Below are positions 8,597 through 16,917 of a DNA stretch of 64,000 nt, in pieces. The stretch comes from SIG455 sp045646385. GTDB taxonomy: Bacteria > Bacillota > Clostridia > UMGS1810. The translations under genes were made by a program, and so were the position numbers. Location: NCBI GenBank assembly GCA_045646385.1, contig JAZRKQ010000016.1, positions 104,471 through 168,470 on the forward strand. The letters run 5' to 3'. Below the pieces are notes generated by a model. That model worked only from the letters and a program-made list of their open reading frames with translations. It did no database searches and was not told where the DNA came from. How positions within the stretch are numbered: position 1 is the stretch's first letter; each line of letters begins with the position of its first letter.

Positions 8597-9667
8597 TTGA
8601 GCGAAAAAGTATTGATGAAAGGCAATGAAGCAATGGCAGAAGCCGCTATCATGGCCGGATGTAAACATTATTTCGGATACCCCATTACTCCTCAGACAGA
8701 GGTTGCTGCATACATGGCAAAAAGACTTCCTAAAGTAGATGGTGGTGTATTCTTACAGGCAGAGAGCGAAATTGCTGCAATTAATATGGTAATTGGTGTT
8801 GCCGCTACAGGAAAAAGAGTTATGACCTCTTCTTCAAGTCCAGGTATTTCTTTAAAGAGTGAAGGTATTTCTTACCTTGCTGGTTGCGACTTACCTGCAC
8901 TTATTGTAAACGTACAGCGTGGTGGTCCCGGTCTTGGCGGTATTCAGCCTTCACAGTCTGATTATTTTCAGGCTACCAAGGGTGGGGGACACGGTGATTT
9001 TCATTTAATCGTTGTTGCACCTTCTTCTGTTCAGGAAATGGTTGATTTAACATCTAAATGTTTTGATTTGGCAGATAAATACAGAATGCCTGCAATGATT
9101 CTTGCAGACGGCACTATGGGTCAGATGATGGAACCTGTTTCTTTAGAAGCAGCAGATGTTAAATCCGTTGATAAACCTTGGGCACTTACAGGTACTAAAT
9201 GTGAACGTGAGCCAAATATTGTTAACTCACTTTTCTTAAAGCCTGATGAATTGGAGCAGTTTAACATTGAAAGATTCAAACGCTACAAAGAGATTGAAGC
9301 AAACGAAGTTATGTATGAAGAATATATGATGGATGATGCTGAAATTTGTATTGTTGCTTTTGGTGTTGCAGCAAGAGTATCTCAGAATGCTATTGATGAA
9401 GCACGCAAAAAAGGTATTAAAGTTGGTATGATAAGACCTATTACATTGTGGCCTTTCCCGAAAGATGTTCTTAATAAGGCGGCAGATAAAGTAAAAGCAT
9501 TTATTTCTGTTGAACTTAATATGGGACAGATGCTTGAAGATATTGAACTTGCTACACGCTGCAAAAAACCTGTACTTCTTTGCAGCAGAACAGGCGGTAT
9601 GATTCACACAACTGAAAACATTCTTGATTCTATAGAAGAAGCACAGAAAATCGGAGGTGATAAATAA
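8597..9667 (+). CDS. korA: 2-oxoacid:ferredoxin oxidoreductase, alpha subunit
   Basis: A 356-residue subunit with the pyruvate-ferredoxin-oxidoreductase-type domains I and II. GYPITPQTE lies near the N-terminus, SSSSPGISLK and the glycine-rich RGGPGLGGIQPSQ loop in the middle, and the C-terminal transketolase-like domain at about residues 235-345. The start is the TTG at 8597, placed 6 bases after a perfect AGGAGG. The longer frame beginning at 8573 would overlap the ferredoxin gene and has no site. With the beta subunit it binds and decarboxylates a 2-oxo acid to give acyl-CoA plus reduced ferredoxin. Its stop overlaps the beta-subunit ATG by one base. Confidence 0.92.
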   Translation: MSEKVLMKGNEAMAEAAIMAGCKHYFGYPITPQTEVAAYMAKRLPKVDGGVFLQAESEIAAINMVIGVAATGKRVMTSSSSPGISLKSEGISYLAGCDLPALIVNVQRGGPGLGGIQPSQSDYFQATKGGGHGDFHLIVVAPSSVQEMVDLTSKCFDLADKYRMPAMILADGTMGQMMEPVSLEAADVKSVDKPWALTGTKCEREPNIVNSLFLKPDELEQFNIERFKRYKEIEANEVMYEEYMMDDAEICIVAFGVAARVSQNAIDEARKKGIKVGMIRPITLWPFPKDVLNKAADKVKAFISVELNMGQMLEDIELATRCKKPVLLCSRTGGMIHTTENILDSIEEAQKIGGDK

Positions 9668-10419
9668 TGGTAGTATTTGAAAAACCTAAAGCACTTACAG
9701 AAAACACTTTGCATTATTGTCCCGGTTGTACACATGGTATTATTCATCGTTTAGTTGCAGAAGCAATTGATGAATTAGGTATTAGAGGAAGAACAATCGG
9801 TGTTGCATCTGTTGGATGCTCAGTATTTACATATAATTACTTTAATGTTGATATGGTTCAGGCAGCACACGGCAGAGCGCCTGCTGTTGCTACCGGTGTT
9901 AAACGCTCAGATAGTAATAACATTGTATTTACATATCAGGGCGATGGCGATTTGGCTGCTATTGGCACTGCTGAAACAGTTCACTCTGCTGCAAGAGGCG
10001 AAAATATTACCGTTATTTTTGTAAATAATGCAATTTACGGTATGACTGGCGGTCAGATGGCTCCGACAACTCTGCCCGGACAGGTAACACAGACTTCGCC
10101 GTACGGAAGAGATGTCGACAAAGTTGGTTACCCCATTAAAGTTTGTGAAATGCTTTCTAAGGTTGACGGTGCTACTTATCTTGAAAGAGTTGCTGTCAAT
10201 AATGTTAAAAATATTAAAAAAGCAAAAGAAGCAATTAAAAAGGCTTTCCAGAATCAGATTGAAGGCAAAGGATTTTCTTTAGTAGAAGTACTTTCTACTT
10301 GTCCTACAAACTGGGGTAAAACTCCTGAAGATTCTCTTAAATGGCTTGAAAGCGAAATGATGCCTTACTATCCATTGGGAGTTTACAAGGACAAATACGC
10401 AGACGGGGAGGCAAAATAA
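9667..10419 (+). CDS. korB: 2-oxoacid:ferredoxin oxidoreductase, beta (TPP-binding) subunit
   Basis: A 250-residue thiamine-diphosphate subunit. CPGCTHGIIHR at residues about 18-28 and the motif GDGDLAAIG, ending at NNAIYGMTGGQ, give the cofactor and magnesium site. Length matches the KOR/VOR beta subunit rather than the longer pyruvate enzyme. It is coupled to both neighbours by one-base TAATG overlaps, as expected for a stoichiometric complex. Reaction: 2-oxo acid plus CoA and oxidised ferredoxin to acyl-CoA, carbon dioxide and reduced ferredoxin, reversible in anaerobes. Confidence 0.92.
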   Translation: MVVFEKPKALTENTLHYCPGCTHGIIHRLVAEAIDELGIRGRTIGVASVGCSVFTYNYFNVDMVQAAHGRAPAVATGVKRSDSNNIVFTYQGDGDLAAIGTAETVHSAARGENITVIFVNNAIYGMTGGQMAPTTLPGQVTQTSPYGRDVDKVGYPIKVCEMLSKVDGATYLERVAVNNVKNIKKAKEAIKKAFQNQIEGKGFSLVEVLSTCPTNWGKTPEDSLKWLESEMMPYYPLGVYKDKYADGEAK

Positions 10420-10949
10420 TGAGTAAACAGATGTTAATTGCCGGATTTGGCGGACAGGGAGTTCTTTTCGCAGGAAAATTTATTGCTTATGCAGGACTCA
10501 TTGAAGAAAAAGAAGTTAGTTGGTTGCCATCTTACGGTCCGGAAATGCGTGGAGGTACCGCAAACTGCAGCGTAATTTTGAGCGATACCAAAGTAGGTTC
10601 CCCAATCGTTGATAAACCTGATATTTTAGTTGCTTTAAACGCACCGTCACTTGATAAATATGAAAATGATGTTGTTTCAGGAGGTCATATTTTTGTTGAT
10701 AGTTCTCTCATTGACAGAAAGGTTAACCGTACTGATGTAAATGTGCACTATATTCCTGCATCTAAAATGGCGTCGGACGAAAATTTAAGTGGCCTTGCAA
10801 ATATGATTATGATGGGACATATGATTAAACATAGCGATGTAATTGAATATGATAGCATTGAAAAATCTATGGCCAAAGTAGTTTCTGCAAAAAAACAAAA
10901 TCTTTTTGATGCTAATAAAAAGGCTGTGGAACTGGGATATAACTATTAA
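10419..10949 (+). CDS. korC: 2-oxoacid:ferredoxin oxidoreductase, gamma subunit
   Basis: A 176-residue gamma-domain subunit beginning with the characteristic GFGGQGVLFAGK motif, followed by the SYGPEMRGGTANC segment. It completes the delta-alpha-beta-gamma set encoded without gaps from 8380. In family members this domain contributes to CoA binding. An AAGGAGGGG ribosome binding site directly after its stop serves the following regulator gene, so transcription continues. Confidence 0.92.
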   Translation: MSKQMLIAGFGGQGVLFAGKFIAYAGLIEEKEVSWLPSYGPEMRGGTANCSVILSDTKVGSPIVDKPDILVALNAPSLDKYENDVVSGGHIFVDSSLIDRKVNRTDVNVHYIPASKMASDENLSGLANMIMMGHMIKHSDVIEYDSIEKSMAKVVSAKKQNLFDANKKAVELGYNY

Positions 10950-10963
10950 GGAGGGGACGCCTT

Positions 10964-11515
10964 GTGAATAACCAGATTAAAGATATCGGTATGCGTCTGG
11001 CTTTTTTGCGCGAAGATATGGAACTTACTACTGCACAAATGGCAGAGAAATTAGATGTTGATGAGGCAACATATATTTCTTATGAAAAAGGCGAGATGGA
11101 TTTTTCATTTAGTTTTATTTATAATGCTGCTGATCATCTTGGTGTTGATGTTCTGGATTTAATCAGCGGTGATGCTCCTACACTTTCTATGTGTACAATG
11201 GTTGAAAAAGGGAATGGATATTCAGTTAAAAGAGAGCATGAGTATGATTATAAGCATCTTGCTTACACCTTCAGAAATAAAAAGGCTGAACCATTTCTTG
11301 TAACAATAACCCCTGACGAAAAACCGCCTGTTATGAAATGTCATGAAGGACAGGAATTTAACTACGTGCTTTCCGGAAAGATGAAATTCTTTATAGGAGA
11401 TATTTCATATGAACTTTCCAAAGGTGATAGCGTTTATTTTGATTCCGGAATACCTCACGCGGAAGTTGCCCTTGGTGATAAACAGGCTCAGTTTATCGCC
11501 GTAGTAATTAAATAA
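10964..11515 (+). CDS. XRE-family regulator with C-terminal cupin domain
   Basis: A 183-residue protein with a helix-turn-helix of the Cro/CI type at residues about 6-62 (LTTAQMAEKLDVDEATYISYEKG). A cupin-2 barrel at about 108-182 carries the conserved HEGQEF...G...F...GD and P-H-A segments. Such regulators sense a small ligand in the cupin pocket and are often found beside metabolic operons they control. It starts with GTG, 8 bases after a strong GGAGGGG. Position inside the oxidoreductase/acyl-CoA synthetase operon suggests it senses a keto acid, acyl-CoA or free acid of this pathway; this is inference. Confidence 0.85.
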   Translation: MNNQIKDIGMRLAFLREDMELTTAQMAEKLDVDEATYISYEKGEMDFSFSFIYNAADHLGVDVLDLISGDAPTLSMCTMVEKGNGYSVKREHEYDYKHLAYTFRNKKAEPFLVTITPDEKPPVMKCHEGQEFNYVLSGKMKFFIGDISYELSKGDSVYFDSGIPHAEVALGDKQAQFIAVVIK

Positions 11516-11530
11516 CTTTCGGAGGCTTGA

Positions 11531-13228
11531 TTGAAAATGGCAATATATGAAAAATTTGTTGGCGCATCAAGAGATGATTTTATCTCTCTTGAAGACGCAC
11601 AACGAAATTATAACCTTACATATGAAGAAGATTTTAACTTTGCATATGATGTCATTGATGAACTTGGTACTACCAAGCCCGACAAATTGGCATTATTGTA
11701 TTTATCTTCTTCAGGTGAAGAAAAACGCTTTACATTCCGTGATATGATGCTTATGTCTAATAAGGCTGCGAATTATTTTAAGTATATGGGAATCAAAAAA
11801 GGCGATAGAGTTTTGCTGGTTATGAAGCGTAGTTATTATTTCTGGATTTGTGTTTTAGCACTTCACAAAATTGGTGCTATTATGATTCAAGCAACAAATA
11901 TGCTTAAGGCTAAGGATTATGTTTATCGTTGTAATGCTGCCAAAATCAATGCTGTAATTTTAACCGGCGATGGTATGGAAACTGAATATTTTGATGAGGG
12001 CGGTGACCAATACGAGACCGTTACAAAAAAATTTGTATTAGGTCATAAAAAGGCAGGACATGATTGGATAGATTTTGAAACGGGCTTTGAAATGGCAAGT
12101 GATCAATGGGAAAAGCCCCGCGGTAAAGATAAACCTATGGCTGACGATACTATGCTTATGGCCTTTTCATCTGGTACTACCGGTTATCCCAAAATTATTT
12201 CTCATAACTTCAAATATCCATTAGGGCATATTATGACTGGTGTATTTTGGCATAGAGTTGTAGATGGTGGTTTGCATTTTACAATTTCTGATACCGGATG
12301 GCTTAAATCTCTTTGGGGTAAATTCTACGGTCAATGGTTTGGTGAATCTGCAATTTTGGTATATGATTTTGAAAAGTTTGATGGTGCTGATATACTTTCT
12401 AAACTTGAAAAATATAAAGTTACTACTTTCTGTGTTCCGCCTACCATGTATCGCATGATGTTGCAAAACGATGTTAGTAAATATGATTTATCATCACTTA
12501 CTCATTGCTGTTCTGCAGGTGAAGCATTAAACCCTGAGATCTTCAATAAGTGGCTCGATGCTACAGGTTTAAAAATTTATGAGGGTTTTGGACAGACAGA
12601 AACCGCTGTTTGTATTGCTACTATTGAACCTTGGACAGAACCTATCCCCGGTACAATGGGATTCCCCGTTCCCGGTTTTGATGTTCATATTCTCGATGAA
12701 AATAACAAATTCGTACAACGTGGTACAACCGGCGAAATATGCATACGTGTACTTAGCGCAAAACGTAAATCGTGTGGCCTTTTAGACAGTTACAACTTAA
12801 ATAGCGAGGAAACAAAAAAGGCCATGTACGGTGGATTTTATCATACCGGTGATACTGCTTACCGTGATGAAAAAGGAATGTTTAGATATGTGGGTAGAAA
12901 TGACGATGTAATTAAGTCATCTGGTTACCGCATTGGTCCTTTTGAGATTGAAAGTGTTATGTTGGAACATCCTGCAGTTATGGAAGTTGCAGTCACTGGT
13001 GTTCCTGATCCGGTTCGTGGGTTTGCAGTTAAGGCAACGGTGGTTCTTAGCGATGATTATGAGGGCAGTGATGAACTTACCAAGGAACTTCAATCATACG
13101 TTAAAACTAATACTGCTCCCTATAAATATCCAAGAATTGTGGAATATGTTAAAGAACTTCCAAAAACTTTTAATGGCAAAATCCGCAGAGCAGAAATCCG
13201 TAATAAAGATAATGAACCCAAATTATAA
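11531..13228 (+). CDS. AMP-forming acyl-CoA synthetase (acetyl/medium-chain type)
   Basis: A 565-residue ANL-superfamily enzyme. The adenylate P-loop is FSSGTTGYPK, followed by EGFGQTET, the hinge motif GRNDDVIKSSGYRIGP and the catalytic lysine in FNGKIRR. The overall pattern is that of acetyl-CoA synthetase and ACSM medium-chain ligases. It joins a carboxylate to CoA at the expense of ATP. The frame opens with TTG at 11531, 5 bases after GGAGG; an ATG two codons later (11537) is an alternative. Beside the 2-oxoacid oxidoreductase and the aminotransferase it probably handles short branched or aryl acids. It is the second of three acyl-CoA synthetases in the window. Confidence 0.88.
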   Translation: MKMAIYEKFVGASRDDFISLEDAQRNYNLTYEEDFNFAYDVIDELGTTKPDKLALLYLSSSGEEKRFTFRDMMLMSNKAANYFKYMGIKKGDRVLLVMKRSYYFWICVLALHKIGAIMIQATNMLKAKDYVYRCNAAKINAVILTGDGMETEYFDEGGDQYETVTKKFVLGHKKAGHDWIDFETGFEMASDQWEKPRGKDKPMADDTMLMAFSSGTTGYPKIISHNFKYPLGHIMTGVFWHRVVDGGLHFTISDTGWLKSLWGKFYGQWFGESAILVYDFEKFDGADILSKLEKYKVTTFCVPPTMYRMMLQNDVSKYDLSSLTHCCSAGEALNPEIFNKWLDATGLKIYEGFGQTETAVCIATIEPWTEPIPGTMGFPVPGFDVHILDENNKFVQRGTTGEICIRVLSAKRKSCGLLDSYNLNSEETKKAMYGGFYHTGDTAYRDEKGMFRYVGRNDDVIKSSGYRIGPFEIESVMLEHPAVMEVAVTGVPDPVRGFAVKATVVLSDDYEGSDELTKELQSYVKTNTAPYKYPRIVEYVKELPKTFNGKIRRAEIRNKDNEPKL

Positions 13229-13247
13229 GAAGGTGTAATTTAATTAA

Positions 13248-14114
13248 ATGACAGATGTAAAAATAACTGATGTGCGTGTTCATCCCGGTGATAGCGGTTT
13301 CTTAGTTGATGATGGCGAAACATCAATACTATATGATTCAGGTTTTGCTTTTACCGGAAGCGGAATGGTTAATAAAATCAAAGAACAACTTGGAAACAGA
13401 AAATTAGATTACATATTCCTTACACATTCTCATTACGATCATGTGCTTGGCGCTCTTTATGCAATGAGGCAATGGCCTGATGCAAAAGTAATTGCAGGTG
13501 AATATGCTGCAAAGATTTTTTGCAAACCATCTGCAAAATCTGTTATGCGTAAACTTGACCAAAAGTTTGCAACTACCTGTGGAGCAGAACCGTATGAAGA
13601 TATAATTGACGAACTCAGAGTTGACATTACCGTCAACGATGGTGATATTATAAATGCCGGAAAAATGACATATAAAGTTGTTGATTTACCGGGACACACT
13701 AAATGTTCTGTTGGTTTTTATCTTGTTGGGAAAAAACTTTTACTAAGTACCGAAACTCTCGGTATATATGCCGGAAACGAAATTATATTGCCATCATTTT
13801 TAGTGGGTTATGAGATGACACTTAACTCTATTAAAAAAGTGGAAAATATGGATGTTGAGAATATTTTGGTGCCGCATTACGGTTTGCTAGACAGAGAACA
13901 CACAAAAGTGTTTTTGAAAAAAGCAAAAGAAGTTGCACATATAACTGCAGAAGATTTTTCTGCAAGGATAAAAAAAGGGCAGACAGATGAGGAATTAATA
14001 GAATATTTCAAATCATTATATTATCACGATTACATTAGGGTTATTTACCCTATAGATGCTATTGAACTTAATACAAGTTGTATGATTAACTTAATAAAAC
14101 GAGAGTGTTTATAA
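13248..14114 (+). CDS. Metallo-beta-lactamase-fold hydrolase
   Basis: A 288-residue protein of the metallo-beta-lactamase superfamily. The metal site THSHYDH is at about residues 60-66, with the later ligands in DLPGHTKCSVG (His) and VPHYG (His). The fold includes glyoxalase II-like thioesterases, lactonases and phosphodiesterases, so a thioesterase for an acyl-CoA made by this operon would fit, but nothing proves it. It is the last gene of the co-directional run that starts at 2762, and a strong bidirectional terminator follows directly. Confidence 0.82.
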   Translation: MTDVKITDVRVHPGDSGFLVDDGETSILYDSGFAFTGSGMVNKIKEQLGNRKLDYIFLTHSHYDHVLGALYAMRQWPDAKVIAGEYAAKIFCKPSAKSVMRKLDQKFATTCGAEPYEDIIDELRVDITVNDGDIINAGKMTYKVVDLPGHTKCSVGFYLVGKKLLLSTETLGIYAGNEIILPSFLVGYEMTLNSIKKVENMDVENILVPHYGLLDREHTKVFLKKAKEVAHITAEDFSARIKKGQTDEELIEYFKSLYYHDYIRVIYPIDAIELNTSCMINLIKRECL

Positions 14115-14117
14115 ATT

Positions 14118-14149
14118 AAAAAGCGTATTGCATAAGCAATACGCTTTTT
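14118..14149. terminator. Bidirectional terminator between the keto-acid operon and sigH
   Basis: AAAAAGCGTATTGC and GCAATACGCTTTTT form a perfect 14-bp stem with an ATAA loop and A/T runs on both sides. It serves the convergent genes on either side and touches the sigH stop codon. Confidence 0.9.
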
Positions 14150-14789
14150 AATTTTCAACATTTTTAGTTTGCAGATATTTTTCCACTTTCTTTTTAATCC
14201 GCTGCAGAGCGTTATCAATTGATTTTTCGCTTTTGTCAAGACGTTTAGCAATTTCACTATAACTTTTACCATCTAAAAAAAGATTCATTACCTTCCATTC
14301 AAATTTACTTAATACCTCTGACATTTTTGTAAGAATGGAAGAAAAATGCTCTTTTGTTATCATAATCTCTTCAGGATTAAAATTTTCTTTCTCAGCAATC
14401 ATATCAATCATCATACGTTCGGATTCTTCGTCATAAACAGATTTATTTAGAGATATATATGAATTTAAGGGAATATGTTTTTGTCTGGTGGCTGTTTTAA
14501 TGGCGGTTATTATCTGACGTGTAATACATATTTCAGCAAATCCTCTGAATGATGCAGGTTTGGTTGTGTCATAATCACGTATGGCTTTATAAAGGCCTAT
14601 CATACCTTCCTGAATGATATCCTCTTTATCGGCTCCGATTAAAAAATATGTTCTTGCACGTGACTTAACAAAATTTTTGTATTTATTAATAATATAATCA
14701 GTGGCAATACTGTCGCCTGATTTTGCTATTGCCACAATTTCTTCATCGCTTAATTTATTGTATTGCGAAGGTGTTTCTGGAAATGACAT
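14148..14789 (-). CDS. sigH: RNA polymerase sigma-H factor, early sporulation
   Basis: A 213-residue sigma-70 family protein. Region 2 has NLVK-like helices and the DIIQEGMIGLYKAIRDYD segment at about residues 55-72. Region 4 near the C-terminus contains a helix-turn-helix (LDGKSYSEIAKRLDKSEKSIDNALQRIKKK). Length and motifs match SigH (Spo0H), which directs transcription of early sporulation and stationary-phase genes. It lies divergent from the spoIIIA operon. A SigA-type promoter is visible upstream. Its usual rpmG-secE-nusG neighbours are absent here. Confidence 0.9.
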   Translation of the reverse strand: MSFPETPSQYNKLSDEEIVAIAKSGDSIATDYIINKYKNFVKSRARTYFLIGADKEDIIQEGMIGLYKAIRDYDTTKPASFRGFAEICITRQIITAIKTATRQKHIPLNSYISLNKSVYDEESERMMIDMIAEKENFNPEEIMITKEHFSSILTKMSEVLSKFEWKVMNLFLDGKSYSEIAKRLDKSEKSIDNALQRIKKKVEKYLQTKNVEN

Positions 14790-14821
14790 AGTATCGCCGC
14801 CTTTCTATGCAAGATAATAAT

Positions 14822-14850
14822 ATTTTAAACAAGTTTTTGTTTTTTGTCAA
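14822..14850 (-). promoter_or_regulatory. SigA-type promoter of sigH
   Basis: On the minus strand TTGACA, 17 bases, TAAAAT. Its -35 box lies 7 bases from the -35-like box of the divergent spoIIIA promoter. Confidence 0.65.
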
Positions 14851-14857
14851 GGAATAT

Positions 14858-14887
14858 GTAATATTAAAACACATAGCGGCATATTAT
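14858..14887 (+). promoter_or_regulatory. Putative SigE-type promoter of the spoIIIA operon
   Basis: GTAATATT, 14-base spacer, CATATTAT resembles the known SigE pattern (ATATT-type -35, CATA-type -10, 14-base spacing). spoIIIA is SigE-dependent in studied spore formers. The predicted start would leave a very short leader before the GAGGTG site, which weakens the call. Confidence 0.45.
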
Positions 14888-14904
14888 TTATCGAGGTGGA
14901 TACA

Positions 14905-15810
14905 ATGGACAAAATTAATATTAAAGAACTTTTAAATTACATATCTCCAAATCTGCGTGAATGCTTGTTGAATATAGATGCAAGATTGTGGGATAAAGCA
15001 GAAGAGATACGTATTTCACTTGGGAAACCTGCTATGTTATGTTATAACGACGGATTTGAATATATATATAAACAAGACGAGCCCTTTATTTGTGATGTGC
15101 GTACTGTTAAAGAAACAATGATGCTTATTACGGATAGTTCCATATATGCCGCAAACGAGAAAATGATTAATGGCTATATAACCCTTAAAGGAGGACATAG
15201 AGCAGGAATATGTGGTTGCACTGTGATAAACGATGGGAAAATATCTGCAATAAAAGATATATCTTCTATAAACATCAGAATTAAAAGGGAAATTATTGGT
15301 GCCGCCGATAAAGTGATTAATTATATTTATAATAAAGAACACATACAAAACACACTCATAATATCGCCCCCGCAATGCGGAAAAACCACTTTGTTACGCG
15401 ATATTGCCAGAATACTTGGAAGAAACCGAAGAGTATCGATTGTAGATGAAAGAAGTGAAATTGCTGCAATGTATAATGGTATAGCACAAAATGATATTGG
15501 GTTACGTACAAACGTTCTCGATAATTGTCCTAAACAAATAGGGATACCATTGGTTATTCGCAGTATGTCACCGGAAGTTGTAATAACGGACGAAATTGGT
15601 GCGGATAGTGACGCAGATGTTATAAAATATGCAGCAACAAGTGGCGTAAAAATAATTACGTCTGCGCATGGCCTTGATATAAATGATATGATGCGCCAAA
15701 AATCACTTAAAAATATAATTGGTTTTTTTGATGTTTTTATTTCACTTACGAATATCGGCGGAACAGGAAGTGTTTCCAATATAATACGGAGGAAAGAACT
15801 TGATATTTAA
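14905..15810 (+). CDS. spoIIIAA: Stage III sporulation protein AA, ATPase
   Basis: A 301-residue ATPase related to type II/IV secretion ATPases. Walker A is SPPQCGKTTLLRDIA and Walker B VVITDEIG. In the family it powers the mother cell-forespore channel (feeding tube) built by SpoIIIA proteins and SpoIIQ. I chose the ATG at 14905 because GAGGTG lies 6 bases before it; a GTG three codons upstream overlaps that site. The 3' end overlaps spoIIIAB. Confidence 0.93.
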   Translation: MDKINIKELLNYISPNLRECLLNIDARLWDKAEEIRISLGKPAMLCYNDGFEYIYKQDEPFICDVRTVKETMMLITDSSIYAANEKMINGYITLKGGHRAGICGCTVINDGKISAIKDISSINIRIKREIIGAADKVINYIYNKEHIQNTLIISPPQCGKTTLLRDIARILGRNRRVSIVDERSEIAAMYNGIAQNDIGLRTNVLDNCPKQIGIPLVIRSMSPEVVITDEIGADSDADVIKYAATSGVKIITSAHGLDINDMMRQKSLKNIIGFFDVFISLTNIGGTGSVSNIIRRKELDI

Positions 15811-16309
15811 AATAGTCGGAGCCATAATTGTTATTACTACTACAATTATTTTGGGGATATCAAAATCCTTAGAATTTGAGAATAGAGTGCGATGCCTTGA
15901 GGATATGCAGTTATGTATTCTGCAACTTGAAAACGAAATCAGATATACACAGACCCCTATATTCGAAGCATTAAAAAAAATTTCTGAAACTACGAACTCA
16001 ATAATATCAAAATTGTTCGATAATGCGTCTAAACAGGGGTCAACAGGAGAAACTGTTTCTACTATTTGGACAAGGGCAGTAAATGATATTTCATCTGAGT
16101 TGATTAATGATGATTCAGAACTGTTCCTTTTGTTAGGTGAGTGCCTTGGAACTACTGATTTGGAAGGTCAAATAAAAAGCATAGAATTATTTAAAAGCAA
16201 ATTGAATCAACAACTGAAAACAGCAAAAGAAATATGTAATAAAAACAAAAAATTATATAAGAACTTAGGATTATATTCCGGCTTGTTAATTACCGTACTT
16301 TTATTATAA
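15800..16309 (+). CDS. spoIIIAB: Stage III sporulation protein AB
   Basis: A 169-residue protein with an N-terminal membrane helix (about residues 3-22), a helical cytoplasmic-like middle and a C-terminal hydrophobic helix. This is the layout of SpoIIIAB, which resembles GspF-type secretion platform proteins. It starts with TTG at 15800, 7 bases after CGGAGG, inside the end of spoIIIAA. It is second in a full spoIIIAA-AH set. Family assignment rests on the 'LEDMQLCILQLENEIRYTQTPI' type helix and on operon position. Confidence 0.9.
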   Translation: MIFKIVGAIIVITTTIILGISKSLEFENRVRCLEDMQLCILQLENEIRYTQTPIFEALKKISETTNSIISKLFDNASKQGSTGETVSTIWTRAVNDISSELINDDSELFLLLGECLGTTDLEGQIKSIELFKSKLNQQLKTAKEICNKNKKLYKNLGLYSGLLITVLLL

Positions 16310-16323
16310 AAGGAGAATAACTA

Positions 16324-16518
16324 ATGAATGTTGAACTGATTTTTCAAATCGCTGCTATAGGTATACTTGTTGCCGTTCTTAACCAACTTCTCATAAGGTC
16401 AGGTAGAGAAGAGCAGGCGATGATGACAACACTTGCAGGATTAGTGGTAGTGCTATTTATCGTTATTAATCAAATCAGCGCTTTGTTTGAGACAATCAAA
16501 TCTGTTTTCAATTTATAA
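16324..16518 (+). CDS. spoIIIAC: Stage III sporulation protein AC
   Basis: A 64-residue, two-helix membrane protein, the usual length of SpoIIIAC. The sequence reads as a hydrophobic helix, a short basic loop around RSGREEQ, and a second hydrophobic helix. It is thought to be part of the SpoIIIA-SpoIIQ channel complex in the mother cell membrane. AAGGAG precedes its ATG and it lies 14 bases after spoIIIAB. Confidence 0.92.
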   Translation: MNVELIFQIAAIGILVAVLNQLLIRSGREEQAMMTTLAGLVVVLFIVINQISALFETIKSVFNL

Positions 16519-16522
16519 GAAT

Positions 16523-16906
16523 ATGGAAATTCTACAGATAGCAATTATAGCAATAACTGCATCAATTCTTGCAGTTACTTTAAAAAGCGAACGACCTGAA
16601 TTTTCGATTATTATAAGTGTTGTTGCAGGAATTATGATATTCTTTGTTTCATCAACATATTTGAAAAGCGTTTTAAATGTTCTTAATGAAATAACAGAAA
16701 AAATTAATATTGATTTATCGTTTATAGAAATAATATTAAAAATTGTATCTATATCGTATATATGCGAATTTTCATCTCAAATATGCAAAGATGCAGGTGA
16801 GGGTGCAATTGCTTCAAAAGTTGAGTTGGCAGGTAAAATTTTAATTCTATTTACATCTGCACCTGTTATGCTGTCGCTTTTAGAATTACTTACAGGTATT
16901 ATTTAG
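16523..16906 (+). CDS. spoIIIAD: Stage III sporulation protein AD
   Basis: A 127-residue membrane protein with about four hydrophobic segments, matching SpoIIIAD. It contains the 'SISYICEFSSQICKDAGEGAIASKVELAGK' region (seen in the sequence at about residues 75-104) that is conserved in the family. The ATG at 16523 is four bases after the spoIIIAC stop and has no clear ribosome binding site, so translation is probably coupled. An upstream ATG at 16487 would lie inside spoIIIAC and is unlikely. Confidence 0.9.
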   Translation: MEILQIAIIAITASILAVTLKSERPEFSIIISVVAGIMIFFVSSTYLKSVLNVLNEITEKINIDLSFIEIILKIVSISYICEFSSQICKDAGEGAIASKVELAGKILILFTSAPVMLSLLELLTGII

Positions 16907-16917
16907 AGGGTGAACTA

